In this document: positions 48,938-61,197 of the stretch, in pieces
Layout of the letters: the number at the start of each line of letters is the position of its first letter
How positions within the stretch are numbered: the first letter of the stretch is position 1
Assembly (NCBI RefSeq): GCF_964340395.1
Contig: NC_135563.1
Span: 1,719,501-1,783,500 of the forward strand
DNA from: Glandiceps talaboti
Taxonomy: Eukaryota > Hemichordata > Enteropneusta > Spengelidae
DNA: 64,000 nucleotides
Direction: 5' to 3'
Position numbers and translations under genes: made by a program
Notes under the pieces: model-generated
What the model was told of the DNA's origin: nothing
The model's database searches: none
What the model saw: the letters and a program-made list of their open reading frames with translations, nothing else

Positions 48938-51900
48938 GTAAGTGTAATATTTTAGCACTTGTCTCTTCCTGTTGCCATACTACCCTGCTGGTAAGTGTAA
49001 TATTTTAGCAGTTGTCTCTTCCTGTTGTCATACTACCCTGCTGGTAAGTGTAATATTTTAGCAGTTGTCTCTTCCTGTTGTCATACTACCCTGCTGGTAA
49101 GTGTAATATTTTAGCAGTTGTCTCTTCCTGTTGTCATACTACCCTGCTGGTAAGTGTAATATTTTAGCAGTTGTCTCTTCCTGTTGTCATACTACCCTGC
49201 TGGTAAGTGTAATATTTTAGCAGTTGTCTCTTCCTGTTGTCATACTACCCTGCTGGTAAGTGTTATATTTTAGCAGTTGTCTCTTCCTGTTGTCATACTA
49301 CCCTGCTGGTAAGTGTAATATTTTAGCAGTTGTCTCTTCCTGTTGTCATACTACCCTGCTGGTAAGTGTAATATTTTAGCAGTTGTCTCTTCCTGTTGTC
49401 ATACTACCCTGCTGGTAAGTGTAATATTTTAGCAGTTGTCTCTTCCTGTTGTCATACTACCCTGCTGGTAAGTGTAATATTTTAGCAGTTGTCTCTTCCT
49501 GTTGCCATACTACCCTGCTGGTAAGTGTAATATTTTAGCAGTTGTCTCTTCCTGTTGTCATACTACCCTGCTGGTAAGTGTAATATTTTAGCAGTTGTCT
49601 CTTCCTGTTGTCATACTACCCTGCTGGTAAGTGTAATATTTTAGCAGTTGTCTCTTCCTGTTGTCATACTACCCTGCTGGTAAGTGTAATATTTTAGCAG
49701 TTGTCTCTTCCTGTTGTCATACTACCCTGCTGGTAAGTGTAATATTTTAGCAGTTGTCTCTTCCTGTTGCCATACTACCCTGCTGGTAAGTGTAATATTT
49801 TAGCAGTTGTCTCTTCCTGTTGTCATACTACCCTGCTGGTAAGTGTAATATTTTAGCAGTTGTCTCTTCCTGTTGTCATACTACCCTGCTGGTAAGTGTA
49901 ATATTTTAGCACTTGTCTCTTCCTGTTGTCATACTACCCTGCTGGTAAGTGTAATATTTTAACAGTTGTCTCTTCCTGTTGTCATACTACCCTGCTGGTA
50001 AGTGTAATATTTTAACAGTTGTCTCTTCCTGTTGTCATACTACCCTGCTGGTAAGTGTAATATTTTAGCACTTGTCTCTTCCTGTTGTCATACTACCCTG
50101 CTGGTAAGTGTAATATTTTAGCACTTGTCTCTTCCTGTTGTCATACTACCCTGCTGGTAAGTGTAATATTTTAGCAGTTGTCTCTTCCTGTTGTCATACT
50201 ACCCTGCTGGTAAGTGTAATATTTTAGCAGTTGTCTCTTCCTGTTGTCATACTACCCTGCTGGTAAGTGTAATATTTTAGCAGTTGTCTCTTCCTGTTGT
50301 CATACTACCCTGCTGGTAAGTGTAATATTTTAGCACTTGTCTCTTCCTGTTGTCATACTACCCTGCTGGTAAGTGTAATATTTTAGCAGTTGTCTCTTCC
50401 TGTTGTCATACTACCCTGTTGGTAAGTGTAATATTTTAGCAGTTGTCTCTTCCTGTTGTCATACTACCCTGCTGGTAAGTGTAATATTTTAGCAGTTGTC
50501 TCTTCCTGTTGTCATACTACCCTGCTGGTAAGTGTAATATTTTAGCAGTTGTCTCTTCCTGTTGTCATACTACCCTGCTGGTAAGTGTAATATTTTAGCA
50601 GTTGTCTCTTCCTGTTGCCATACTACCCTGCTGGTAAGTGTAATATTTTAGCAGTTGTCTCTTCCTGTTGTCATACTACCCTGCTGGTAAGTGTAATATT
50701 TTAGCAGTTGTCTCTTCCTGTTGTCATACTACCCTGCTGGTAAGTGTAATATTTTAGCAGTTGTCTCTTCCTGTTGTCATACTACCCTGCTGGTAAGTGT
50801 AATATTTTAGCAGTTGTCTCTTCCTGTTGTCATACTACCCTGCTGGTAAGTGTAATATTTTAGCAGTTGTCTCTTCCTGTTGCCATACTACCCTGCTAGT
50901 AAGTGTAATATTTTAGCAGTTGTCTCTTCCTGTTGTCATATATACTACCCTGCTGGTAAGTGTAATATTTTAGCAGTCGTCTCTTCCTGTTGTCATATAT
51001 ACTACCCTGCTGGTAAGTGTAATATTTTAGCACTTGTCTCTTCCTGTTGTCATATATACTACCCTGCTGGTAAGTGTAATATTTTAGCACTTGTCTCTTC
51101 CTGTTGTCATACTACCCTGCTGGTAAGTGTAATATTTTAGCACTTGTCTCTTCCTGTTGTCATAGTAAGAGTAACATTTTCCACTGACTCGTTCTGGGGT
51201 CTTATTACCCTGCTGATGATTGTGATATTTTCAATTGACTCTTTCTGTCGCCATACTAGCATGCTGCCGCTTGTAAGTATTGTTTCCATCGACTCTTTCT
51301 GTTGTTATGCTACCCTGCTGGTAAATGTAATGATGTGTAATATTTCCTTCCAAGGACTCTTAATGTGACACAGACATAATATATTATTTCTTAAACAATG
51401 CAAATCAGTACAAGTCGATATTTCTGTCACTTTTGATGAATTTAGAAAGTGTAGCGTATAGTCTATAGTTTATAGAAATGATGTACATATAAACTTGAAC
51501 ACGTTACATCTACATATAAACTTGAACACATTACATCTACATATAAACTTGAACACGTTACATCTACATATAAACTTGAACACATTACATCTACATATAA
51601 ACTTGAACACATTACATCTACATATAAACTTGAACACGTTACCTCTACATATAAACTTGAACACATTACATCTACATATAAACTTGAACACGTTACATCT
51701 ACATATAAACTTGAACACGTTACCTCTACATATAAACTTGAACACGTTACATCTACATATAAACTTGAACACATTACATCTACATATAAACTTGAACACG
51801 TTACATCTACATATAAACTTGAACACATTACATCTACATATAAACTTGAACACATTACATCTACATATAAACTTGAACACGTTACCTCTACATATAAACT

Positions 51901-54900
51901 TGAACACATTACATCTACATATAAACTTGAACACGTTACATCTACATATAAACTTGAACACATTACATCTACATATAAACTTGAACACATTACATCTACA
52001 TATAAACTTGAACACGTTATATCTACATATAAACTTGAACACATTACATCTACATATAAACTTGAACACATTACATCTACATATAAACTTGAACACGTTA
52101 CATCTACATATAAACTTGAACACATTACATCTACATATAAACTTGAACACGTTACATCTACATATAAACTTGAACACATTACATCTACATATAAACTTGA
52201 ACACGTTACATCTACATATAAACTTGAACACATTACATCTACATATAAACTTGAACACATTACATCTACATATAAACTTGAACACATTACATCAATATAA
52301 ACTTGAACACGTTACATCTACATATAAACTTGAACACATTACATCTACATATAAACTTGAACACGTTACATCTACATATAAACTTGAACACGTTACATCT
52401 ACATATAAACTTGAACACATTACATCTACATATAAACTTGAACACGTTCCATCTACATATAAACTTGAACACATTACATCTACATATAAACTTGAACACG
52501 TTACATCTACATAATAAACTTGAACACATTACATCTACATATAAACTTGAACACGTTACATCTACATATAAACTTGAACACATTACATCTACATATAAAC
52601 TTGAACACATTACATCAATATAAACTTGAACACGTTACATCTACATATAAACTTGAACACATTACATCTACATATAAACTTGAACACGTTACATCTACAT
52701 ATAAACTTGAACACATTACATCTACATATAAACTTGAACACGTTACATCTACATATAAACTTGAACACATTACATCTACATATAAACTTGAACACATTAC
52801 ATCTACATATAAACTTGAACACGTTACATCTACATATAAACTTGAACACGTTACATCTACATATAAACTTGAACACATTACATCTACATATAAACTTGAA
52901 CACGTTACATCTACATATAAACTTGAACACATTACATCTACATATAAACTTGAACACGTTACATCTACATATAAACTTGAACACATTACATCTACATATA
53001 AACTTGAACACATTACATCTACATATAAACTTGAACACATTACATCTACATGTAAACTTGAACACGTTACATCTACATATAAACTTGAACACATTACATC
53101 TACATATAAACTTGAACACATTACATCTACATGTAAACTTGAACACATTACATCTACATGTAAACTTGAACACGTTACATCTACATATAAACTTGAACAC
53201 GTTACATCTACATATAAACTTGAACACATTACATCTACATATAAACTTGAACACGTTACATCTACATATAAACTTGAACACATTACATCTACATATAAAC
53301 TTGAACACATTACATCTACATATAAACTTGAACACATTACAGCTACATGTAAACTTGAACACGTTACATCTACATATAAACTTGAACACGTTACATCTAC
53401 ATATAAACTTGAACACATTACATCTACATATAAACTTGAACACATTACATCTACATATAAACTTGAACACGTTACATCTACATATAAACTTGAACACATT
53501 ACATCTACATATAAACTTGAACACATTACATCTACATGTAAACTTGAACACGTTACCTCTACATATAAACTTGAACACATTACATCTACATATAAACTTG
53601 AACACATTACATCTACATGTAAACTTGAACACGTTACATCTACATATAAACTTGAACACATTACATCTACATATAAACTTGAACACATTACATCTACATA
53701 TAAACTTGAACACATTACATCTACATATAAACTTGAACACATTACATCTACATATAAACTTGAACACGTTACATCTACATATAAACTTGAACACATTACA
53801 TCTACATATAAACTTGAACACATTACATCTACATATAAACTTGAACACGTTACATCTACATATATTTTGTCTTACAGCTTTCAATCACCCGGCTATCGTC
53901 AGTTTTCAACAGTTGGTGATAAGAAGAAAACCTATCATAAAGTTACAAGGTGTAAGTCGTCCCAGTTCCTCTCATCTAAATGATATTTACATAAACCTAA
54001 TCTAGAATCGTATTTCATGTTAATTGTGTCTTGAAGTGAGTACACAATCACACAAAAAGTTGGTAGGTTTAGGCATGGACAAATCTCCTGGGTTGGGCTC
54101 CTCGGCTGGATTCCTGTACTGGGCTACCAGGCTGGGCTCCTGGCCGGGATGGGCTCTTGGGCTGGGCTCCTGGGAAAGGCCTTGGGCTAGGAAAACTAAT
54201 GGGTTGGTTGTTTTGTTTCTTCAAAGCACTTCAAAGTTACATTAGGGATTGTCTATTATTTTTTCCAGGGGATTCTTTAAGATTTTTCAATAGAATGCCA
54301 TATTTCTATAGTGACCACAACGACAATGTTAAACATGTACAAAACTATCAGCGATAGCGACCCCAGCCCTCGCTTTCTCATTTCTTGACCGTAACTGCGG
54401 GGAAAATTACTGTACAGTGTAGTATGATACAATACAATATCCTATACAATATAGTACAACTTAGAAAGTGTAGGTGGGTGGGATGGCTACTGGTTTAATT
54501 CTTTTTGTTCCGAGTGTGTCATCAGAAATATAGGACACTCCAAACCCCCTCCCAGTAAAAAACGTTGACACTCCAGACCCCTCCCAGTAAAAACGTTGAC
54601 ACTCCCTATATTTTGACCTCAATTTACGCATCAATACTCTGAAGAATAACAGACAGAAAGAAACAATCATTGCAATAGTGGTTGGTGCGTTTTGATGACT
54701 ATAATCCCATTCCATTTATCCAGAGCCCAGCCCAAGAACCTTACCCATTGGTCCAACTCAAGAACTCAGCCCAGGTTTTAGGTTATACCATCAAAACGTT
54801 CATTTTTGGACTGTACCCCTTTTAGTTTACAAATATTTATACTCATTGAATTGTTACGAGGGTACTTGTTATAATAATATTATACATTATTTTCAGCATT

Positions 54901-56027
54901 GAGTGTGTTCAGTTCAATAACATAGATTATTGCAGCAGGTAAGATACTCCTGGCAACATAGAGAACATAATATTATGAGAATGGAGAGTGATTGAAGGTC
55001 AAGGTGAATCTAATATCTAATACAGGAATTACTCAATTTCTCCTTTTTTTCTAAATAGAAATATCGTACATCAGTTCTGTTCTCAGACATATCCCTGGAT
55101 GATGATGAAGAGTACCCCTTAAGTAATGTGGTCACTTCTGATGAAATACAACAAAGTCGAAGTCAACTTCTGCATAGTCGCTGCCAAAAATCTCTATCAG
55201 ACGCCGGAAAGAAGTTCACAACGGTTGGAACGCGAAATTTCGTCATAGATCAAAACTACCGGTTCTTATATTGCCCAGTGGCAAAAGCAGCTGAAGCAAA
55301 TTGGAAGAGGGTAATTCTGGTTTTAGAAAATATAGCGAATACAACTGAAGAACTTCAACATTTCCAAGTGTTGGGAAAAGATGGCGAACTTTATCAAACC
55401 GTGAACATGACGAATAATGATCAATTCTTAAACTACACTCGATTTATTTTTGTTAGGCATCCATTTAAACGCATTCTATCGGCCTACAGGAATAAATTTG
55501 AATTACCGGATGAATGGGGAGTTAAATATCAACGAAATTTCGGCACAAAAATAATCAAACAATATCGATGGAATGCTACACAACATTCGTTAGAAACTGG
55601 CGATGACGTAACATTTCCTGAATTCATACAATACATTTTAGATCGGACCGATGCCCCTGAACGGTTTAATATGCACTGGAGGCCACAATACTTGAACTGT
55701 GACGTATGTAACCAACACTTTGACATCATAGGAAAGTTCGAGAGTATTCAAGATGATGCCCTCTACGTCCTGAATCGCATTAATGCAAGCCAAAGAATAC
55801 ATTTCCCAAAATTGGAAAGGTCTGCGAGTCATGTGACAAATAGTTCTCGAGATGATATCTATTCTAGCTATTTTAGTTATGTTTCCAGAGAAAATATCAC
55901 TAATCTTTACAAATTATACGAACTTGATTTTAAATTATTTGGTTATGAATTTCCTTACGATTTATTGACAACCATAGATAAGTCTAATGCCAGCGCCTCT
56001 GAGTGGCAGCGATCAGGAAAACTATAA
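48850..56027 (+). CDS. Carbohydrate sulfotransferase, HNK-1ST/CHST8-14 family
   Basis: This is a type II Golgi enzyme that moves sulfate from PAPS to a glycan. Exons 48850-48937, 53878-53951 and 55059-56027 join in phases 1 and 0 to 376 aa, normal for the family. Residues 8-27 (VIGCVVISCFSSCLFLLSYY) form the signal anchor. The Sulfotransfer_2 domain follows: 5'-PAPS loop near residues 125-138 (YCPVAKAAEANWKR, where the usual PKxxxTNWKR is altered), 3'-phosphate site near 182-198 (RFIFVRHPFKRILSAYR), then HWRPQ..NCDVC and IGKFES. Several N-glycosylation sequons are present (NTT, NMT, NYT). The acceptor sugar (chondroitin, dermatan, GalNAc or HNK-1) cannot be assigned. A 5' UTR portion begins after the TTTCAG acceptor ending at 48824, so at least one upstream non-coding exon is expected. 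Intron 1 (4.9 kb) is almost entirely two satellites. Confidence 0.92.
48938..51165. repeat. 53-bp array of copied exon-intron junctions, about 42 copies
   Basis: Each unit repeats the end of sulfotransferase exon 1 (TTGTCTCTTCCTGTTGTCAT, ACTACCCTGCTG) plus its donor GTAAGTG and then TAATATTTTAGCAG. The genuine exon is unit zero. Late units gain TATA (57 bp), which opens the frame near 50880-51140. Degenerate units continue to about 51330. Confidence 0.95.
51486..53866. repeat. 27-bp minisatellite, about 88 copies
   Basis: The unit contains CATATAAACTTGAACAC and GTTACATCTA. A two-state position (CACGTT or CACATT) varies along the array. Open frames on both strands arise because 27 is divisible by 3. 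It ends 11 bp before the acceptor of sulfotransferase exon 2. Confidence 0.96.
53878..53951 (+). CDS. Sulfotransferase coding exon 2 (stem)
   Basis: The acceptor TTGTCTTACAG lies immediately after the 27-bp array. Phase 1 entry completes an Ala codon and gives AFNHPAIVSFQQLVIRR to KLQG; the exon leaves in phase 0 at GTAAGT. Both phases match their neighbours, which fixes this exon despite its short length. Confidence 0.83.
53952..55058 (+). other. Second sulfotransferase intron
   Basis: It holds short GGGCTGGGCTCCTGG repeats (about 54085-54185) and a CACTCC-rich duplicated phrase (54535-54605). Phases of the flanking exons already match, so no coding exon is required. Confidence 0.6.
55059..56027 (+). 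CDS. Sulfotransferase coding exon 3 (catalytic domain)
   Basis: This 969-bp exon begins KYRTSVLFSDISLDD after a CTAAATAG acceptor and carries the whole catalytic domain to the stop at 56025-56027. A single large terminal catalytic exon is common in this family. Confidence 0.93.
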   Translation, partial: KYRTSVLFSDISLDDDEEYPLSNVVTSDEIQQSRSQLLHSRCQKSLSDAGKKFTTVGTRNFVIDQNYRFLYCPVAKAAEANWKRVILVLENIANTTEELQHFQVLGKDGELYQTVNMTNNDQFLNYTRFIFVRHPFKRILSAYRNKFELPDEWGVKYQRNFGTKIIKQYRWNATQHSLETGDDVTFPEFIQYILDRTDAPERFNMHWRPQYLNCDVCNQHFDIIGKFESIQDDALYVLNRINASQRIHFPKLERSASHVTNSSRDDIYSSYFSYVSRENITNLYKLYELDFKLFGYEFPYDLLTTIDKSNASASEWQRSGKL

Positions 56028-56394
56028 AGTTACTAAGGCCGGAGTGAAAGATGAAAAGATGAGCTTTCCGACATATTACATGTATCATTTTTTACAATGA
56101 ATATCTGACAGGAATTTGGTAACTATAGTATAGTTCACTGGACACTACGTGCATGCATTTATTTTGAGTGTACCTTCTCTCCCGTTTAAATGTCTTAGCT
56201 TTACACTTGAAATTCCTAAATTTAACTTTGCTGATATTTCACTTATTATTGCATTTCACTTATTATTTTATTATTATATTATTTATTTTCACCAGACACA
56301 AAGGGAAAATGATACACAACTGAGAAGAAAAGAAAACATTTTTATGGTGAGGGCCATAGAAATAGTTCAAACAGAACTAGTCTAGTCTATGGCC

Positions 56395-58560
56395 CTGATA
56401 ATATAAATACAATAAAATATGTGTATGTGTAACTTTTCAAAGAAGAAAACAAAACAAAATCTCACATAGTATATTTATAAGTAAACTAATCACATGAAAT
56501 GAAATTAATGAAAATAACAGTAATAGTCAATAACATATACAAGTTCTGTAGAAGTTACTGAAAGGAATTAATTTTTAGCAAGAAGATGTTCTTTTAAAGT
56601 ATTTTTGAAGGTGCGTCTGTGAGTAATATTTTTGATATAGCTAGGGAGAGAATTCCAATGAGAAGTGGCTGCATATTTAAAATTATGTTTGCTTCATGTT
56701 AAGTTTATTTTGGGTATGTAAAAGTTGTCATTTGTAGCGAACCGGGTAGGGTACACATGAGGAACAACATCGAAATAGTGGTGTATGTCATGGGCATACT
56801 GATTGTGTGAATGTCAAAGATAAGAAGGCAGGTTTGAAATTTACATAATTTATGGACATCTAAAATACCAAGGTCTTTGAATAAGGGGCTAGTGTGGGCA
56901 TGTATGTCAGAAAAGGTCATTAGACCCATGATTTTCTTTTGTATGAGAAGAATTGGTTCCAAGAGTAGTTCAAGTGGGAAAGGATTAATGAGTTATACAA
57001 TATTAACAGAATTAATTTCGGTACATAGTGTCGAAGTCGTGAAATAAGGCCAAGCTCTGGGGCAATTGAATTAACAACTTTCTGAATATGTCATTTCCAG
57101 TTCATTTGAGAGTCAAGAGAAACTCCAAGATATGTTGTAGATGAAACGTTATCTATTTGGTTACCATCAATATCTAGAACTCCATCGATGTTAATTTCTT
57201 TACGGGCATTTTTTATGATCATATAATGTGGGTTTTTTTTATATTGATGGTAAGTTTGTTCGCCCGGCACCATTCACAAACCTCTTGGAAATCAGAATTT
57301 GCTTGTGAAAGATTTACATACCTATCTTTGATAAACTGAAATAAATTAGTGTCATCTGCCAAGAATCTAAACTGAAACGAGTTGGAAGAATTTGCAATAT
57401 CATTTATATAAATTAGGAACAAGATAAGGCCAAGAATCAATCCTTGCGGGACACCACATTCAATTGTTTTGTATTGATCATGAGATGATACGTTATTGAT
57501 TGTAACTGATTGTTGACGATTTGATAGGTAATTTTTGAACCATTGTAGTGAAATACCTCTGATGCCATAATGTTCTAATTTACAGATTAAAATATCGTGA
57601 TCAATGTCAAATGCCTTTCTAAGGTCAATAAAGATGCCAAAAGTAAGAAACCCATTATCTAAATTCTCGATTATGTCAGAGACCAGGTCTATAAGAGCTC
57701 ATTTTGTGCTATAGTTTTTGCGAAATCCAATTTGTGTAGGTAAAAGAATGTTTTTAGTTTCAAGGTAATTTATAAGCTGTTTGTTTACAATTGATTCGAT
57801 AATTTTGCTAAAGATTGGGAGGATTGAAATTGGTCTGTAGTTGCTTTTTTATAGATTGGAGTAATTTTAGCTTTCTTAATGCATCTGGAATATCCTTTGG
57901 CTCAATGAACAGTTGATAATATGGGTAAAAGGATGAGAAATGATGTGTGCAGCTTCCTTGACTATTTTAGGGTGAATAGAGTCGTGACCCACAGCTTTAC
58001 GTGGATCTAAGAGATTGATTTCATTTAAAACATCTTGTTCTGAGACTGGATGGAACTTTGAAGAAGGAAGAGTTAGGATAGTTTCCACCAAGATAATTTT
58101 TCGAAATTTGTGGTGGAGGTAATGTTGGATGCAAGATTTGGGCCTATGTTTGTGAAGAAGTCAATAAATTCATTAGCAATGTCGGTACTATCTGTCAGTG
58201 TATGTGTTGTCGGTTTCTTAGAGATTATTTTACGAGGGACTACATGTTTTGTTCAGTAATTCATTGATAACTTGCCACGTTTTGTTTGAGTTGCCTTAGG
58301 CTACACGTAGTTTATTCGAATATTAGCGTTTATTTGCAGACTTGAGGAGCTTGGTTAAAATATTTCGGTATCTTTTGTACTTTGTTTTGTAACGATCATT
58401 GTTGGGGTTATTTTTCATTAGTGTAAATAATTTATGTTTGGTACGTACTGATTTCACAAGGCAATTAGTTAGCCAAGGTTTACGAATGCTGTTAGAGCGA
58501 CGAGCTGTTTTGACATGAATATGTTTTGATATTATTTTGTGCAGAATATTAAAGAATATA
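56395..58560 (-). mobile_element. Non-LTR retrotransposon (LINE), antisense, degenerate
   Basis: On the minus strand, from about 58520: KPWLTNCLVKSVRTKHKLF (pre-RT), LLDPRKAVGHDSIHPKIV, GIFIDLRKAFD, ECGVPQGLILGLILFLIYIN, FRFLADDTNLF (catalytic FADD-type), CRANKLTINIKKT, STTYLGVSLDSQMNW, then HWNSLPSYIKN and TFKNTLKEHLLAKN before TAA at 56568-56570. Several frameshifts and stops show it is dead; the endonuclease is missing. The 3' UTR has an AGGGCCATAGA/TCTATGGCCCT hairpin (about 56351-56395). Sequence differs from the LINE at 31558. Confidence 0.9.
56411..56416 (+). terminator. Possible polyadenylation signal for the sulfotransferase
   Basis: AATAAA lies 384 bp after the stop codon. It also sits at the edge of the antisense LINE, so its use by the gene is uncertain. 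Confidence 0.35.
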
Positions 58561-58795
58561 TGGTAGTTCTACAAAGTCTAAGCTTATAGATAAAGTTTAG
58601 ACAGTTTTCAACTCAAACATGAACAATGGACAATTCTACCACGTAACATGGACACTCCGGAATCAGGAATTGTACTGTTTATTCTTTATTATTGAAATAA
58701 TTATAATTACAGTCTAGCTCTTCAGTAATGGTAATACTCTAACTTGCTTGATATGGGAATGACGTTTACTACCCTATCCTGCATGCAACCTCACC

Positions 58796-59012
58796 CACAG
58801 GGGCGTGTAATATTGCATATATAGATTGTTGTTTTCCAGGTCTACAGAATAAATATAACAACCTTTTGAATATATATTCCTACCTGTATAGGGAAAGAGA
58901 TATTATCATATTTATATACGTAGTACTATAGATCGATACATTTGTAGCAGCAAGATTCGTATGATATTTTCCTAAGAAAACGGAAATCTAAGCAATAATA
59001 CACGCCCCTGTG
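58796..59012. mobile_element. hAT-like MITE, 217 bp
   Basis: Inverted ends CACAGGGGCGTGTA...GC and GC...TACACGCCCCTGTG, flanked by a perfect 8-bp direct repeat ACCTCACC (58788-58795 and 59013-59020). An 8-bp target duplication and CAGGG-like ends are typical of hAT transposons. No ORF. Confidence 0.85.
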
Positions 59013-59175
59013 ACCTCACCCATTCCTGCACAGCTGTGCTTCAATATGTAATCAACCATAGTTCATAGCTTAGCTTAGCTCTCCTGACCATACTGAATCT
59101 CAGTAGAATTATAAGCACAACCATCTTAATTATTTGAATTCCTGGGTTGAATTACGCAACCAAAAGCTGTGCTAG

Positions 59176-59400
59176 CACTCAGGATTAAATTTGGGAAATC
59201 GTTCGACTCCCACTGGAAACAGGGGATCTTTCTGTGACCGACCAAAATCCATGGTGAGTGTTCAGCAGAGTTGATGGGTAGGCTGTGTCACTCACATGTC
59301 AAAACGAGTGTGAATTTATAGGGTACTCCCGGAGTAATATATTTGGGGACGATTATATTTTACTCACACGGAGCCAGAAGGTGCTGTTTGCCGGGCCTAG
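59176..59400 (+). mobile_element. tRNA-derived SINE, family Y, partial
   Basis: It shares CGTTCGACTCCCACTGGA (B-box region), TTTCTGTGACCGACC and GGGGACGATTA...ACTCACACGGAGCC with 48045-48306, and extends further at the 3' end (GCCGGGCCTAGGG). Confidence 0.75.
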
Positions 59401-59858
59401 GGATAACCTGTGGACTGACTAGGAAAACCTTGACAGTTCCACGGGGGTACGGGGACGTGATATGGAACGTGTCACGTAATCCCAAACCTGTATGGTTCTC
59501 TGGAGAATTGTTTGTATCTGTCTCCATAAAAAGAAAATCGCTGGGAGCAATTCCCAGCATTAACAAAATTGAAAAAGAATAACAAAAGCTGTGCTTTAGC
59601 GTATATGAAATCCATTTGGCAAACAGAAGTAAACCAATGTCATTGTTTTTTCCAGTAACGTCGTGCCCCCATCCCTGTGATATGTATGATGGCATATAGT
59701 GCTGCTTACAGACGGTGCACGGGTCAAGATTACTGGCATGACCCTCAACACCGTCCTGCAAAGAGCTATGTACCAATCCTATCTCGAGTGCGGGAGCAAA
59801 ATGCACCCGCACCAATTACAGAATAATTACGTACCCAATGATCAAATTTCAGCAATCG
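59401..59858. other. No gene recognised
   Basis: Short frames on both strands overlap the SINE and have no recognisable homology. Confidence 0.4.
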
Positions 59859-59859
59859 A

Positions 59860-61197
59860 TCAAATATATACTTGTTTTTCCATCCTCTGACGACAGTATT
59901 CCCTGCTCAGATGACAAAAAGTGTCGAAATCGTAACCTTTCCACCTTACAAACGCCGCCATATTTGATCGGGACGTCCACTTGGTCATAGTACCTATTAA
60001 AGGCAGAACCCTGAAATTACGGCGGTTGAGGGTGTGATTTTTGGTCCACCGAACTGGGAATTTTGTAGCCAAGGCGAGGTAAAATTCTAAGTCAATTATT
60101 TCGAAACCATTTTTAATACCATTAATAACGAAGTCACGGTCGAAATCAGTTGCCAGTTCTCTTTTCCAAATGTGAATGCAGCATTTCAATGGACTAGTAA
60201 TCGCATCCTATTGTTGAGCGCCCCCAACTTGAGGTGGGTGGGTATTGGTTTGTTTGTGTGGAAACTGTGGGTGTGGTTTACTTATATACTCGCACCCGGC
60301 AATTTCGATACATATATTACACTTACTCCGTCCGCATCCTGAAGGATTCTGGGTAGTCGAAACACATTTCTTTTCCCGTTTTGTTGTAACTGCAGGTTGT
60401 GGTGTTGCTCCTAGCCATATATGCAGTTACATTGTATCAGGCCTCGTTTCCCAGATTTTCCAACCGCTTATTCAGCTCCTTATCATTTGCTACATCTTTT
60501 GTTGTTATGGGCTTACTGTCGGTAGGTGTTGCAAGCGTGCCACTGCTTTGACTGATCTTTCCTCTAATGATGGACTCCGGTTGTTCAACTCTGATGTCTT
60601 TTAGTTCCCGGCATGCCCGCCTCAGCATACCCAAGTGGTAGGGACATTTCTTTGATATCATCTTCATCCATCGTATATCATGACATTCACAAACCATTAG
60701 CGGTCCAAGTGCAACAAACCCGCGGGCTTGCCTGGCGAAAACGGGTGTCATAAAAGTTGTTTGCATCTCTAAAGCTGTTTGTAGCGTTACTTATAATAGC
60801 CTAATAAATTGATAACAACTGATATAAGACGGAGATAAGGTTTGCCTCAATTGCAGTCCATGCAGACGGCCGAATAGAGGTTTTACAGCTGTTTACTTGT
60901 GTTATGTAAGAGCCCATCATCACATGTGTAAATATTGGTTCTCTTTGATAACAAGTCCACTTGCTTGGCTAATGGCTTGTCCCAGTAATGTCTTCGTGGA
61001 TCCAATGTCCTCTTTCCTATGTTGCTCAATCGTCTTTGTCCCAAGTCCCCACTCCTTGCACCATTTCTGAAATTCTTCGCTGATGTCCATGTTACTTTAA
61101 AAACTTTGGGGAGCTCAAAAAAATTGTTGTGCAATGGATCTATAGTAATATTAATAAATTTATATAATATACCATGTGACAGCAGCCTCTGCACCAT
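59860..61197 (-). pseudogene. Possible tyrosine-recombinase (DIRS-like) retroelement remnant
   Basis: Three minus-strand frames lie head to tail (61197-60883, 60766-60437, 60189-59860). Between the last two, MARSNTTTCSYNKTGKEMC then a C..C/H-rich stretch resembles the gag-end zinc finger of DIRS-type elements. The final frame (WKRELATDFDRDFVINGIKN, GF) resembles the segment just before their RT. No RT or recombinase core is present, so family assignment is tentative; the frames may be unrelated. Confidence 0.35.

Noticed and set aside
51463-54005. Frames NTLHLHINL and YKLEHVTST up to 487 codons
   Set aside because: 27-bp array; only the final part of one frame (AFNHPAIV...) is a real exon, entered by splicing at 53878.
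54024-54245. Frame with GLGSWPGWALGLGS repeats
   Set aside because: Short GGGCTGGGCTCCTGG repeat within the second sulfotransferase intron.
54897-54938. Possible 42-bp exon with TTTTCAG acceptor and GTAAGA donor in the sulfotransferase
   Set aside because: Needed phase 0 gives an immediate TGA, and the flanking exons already join in phase without it.
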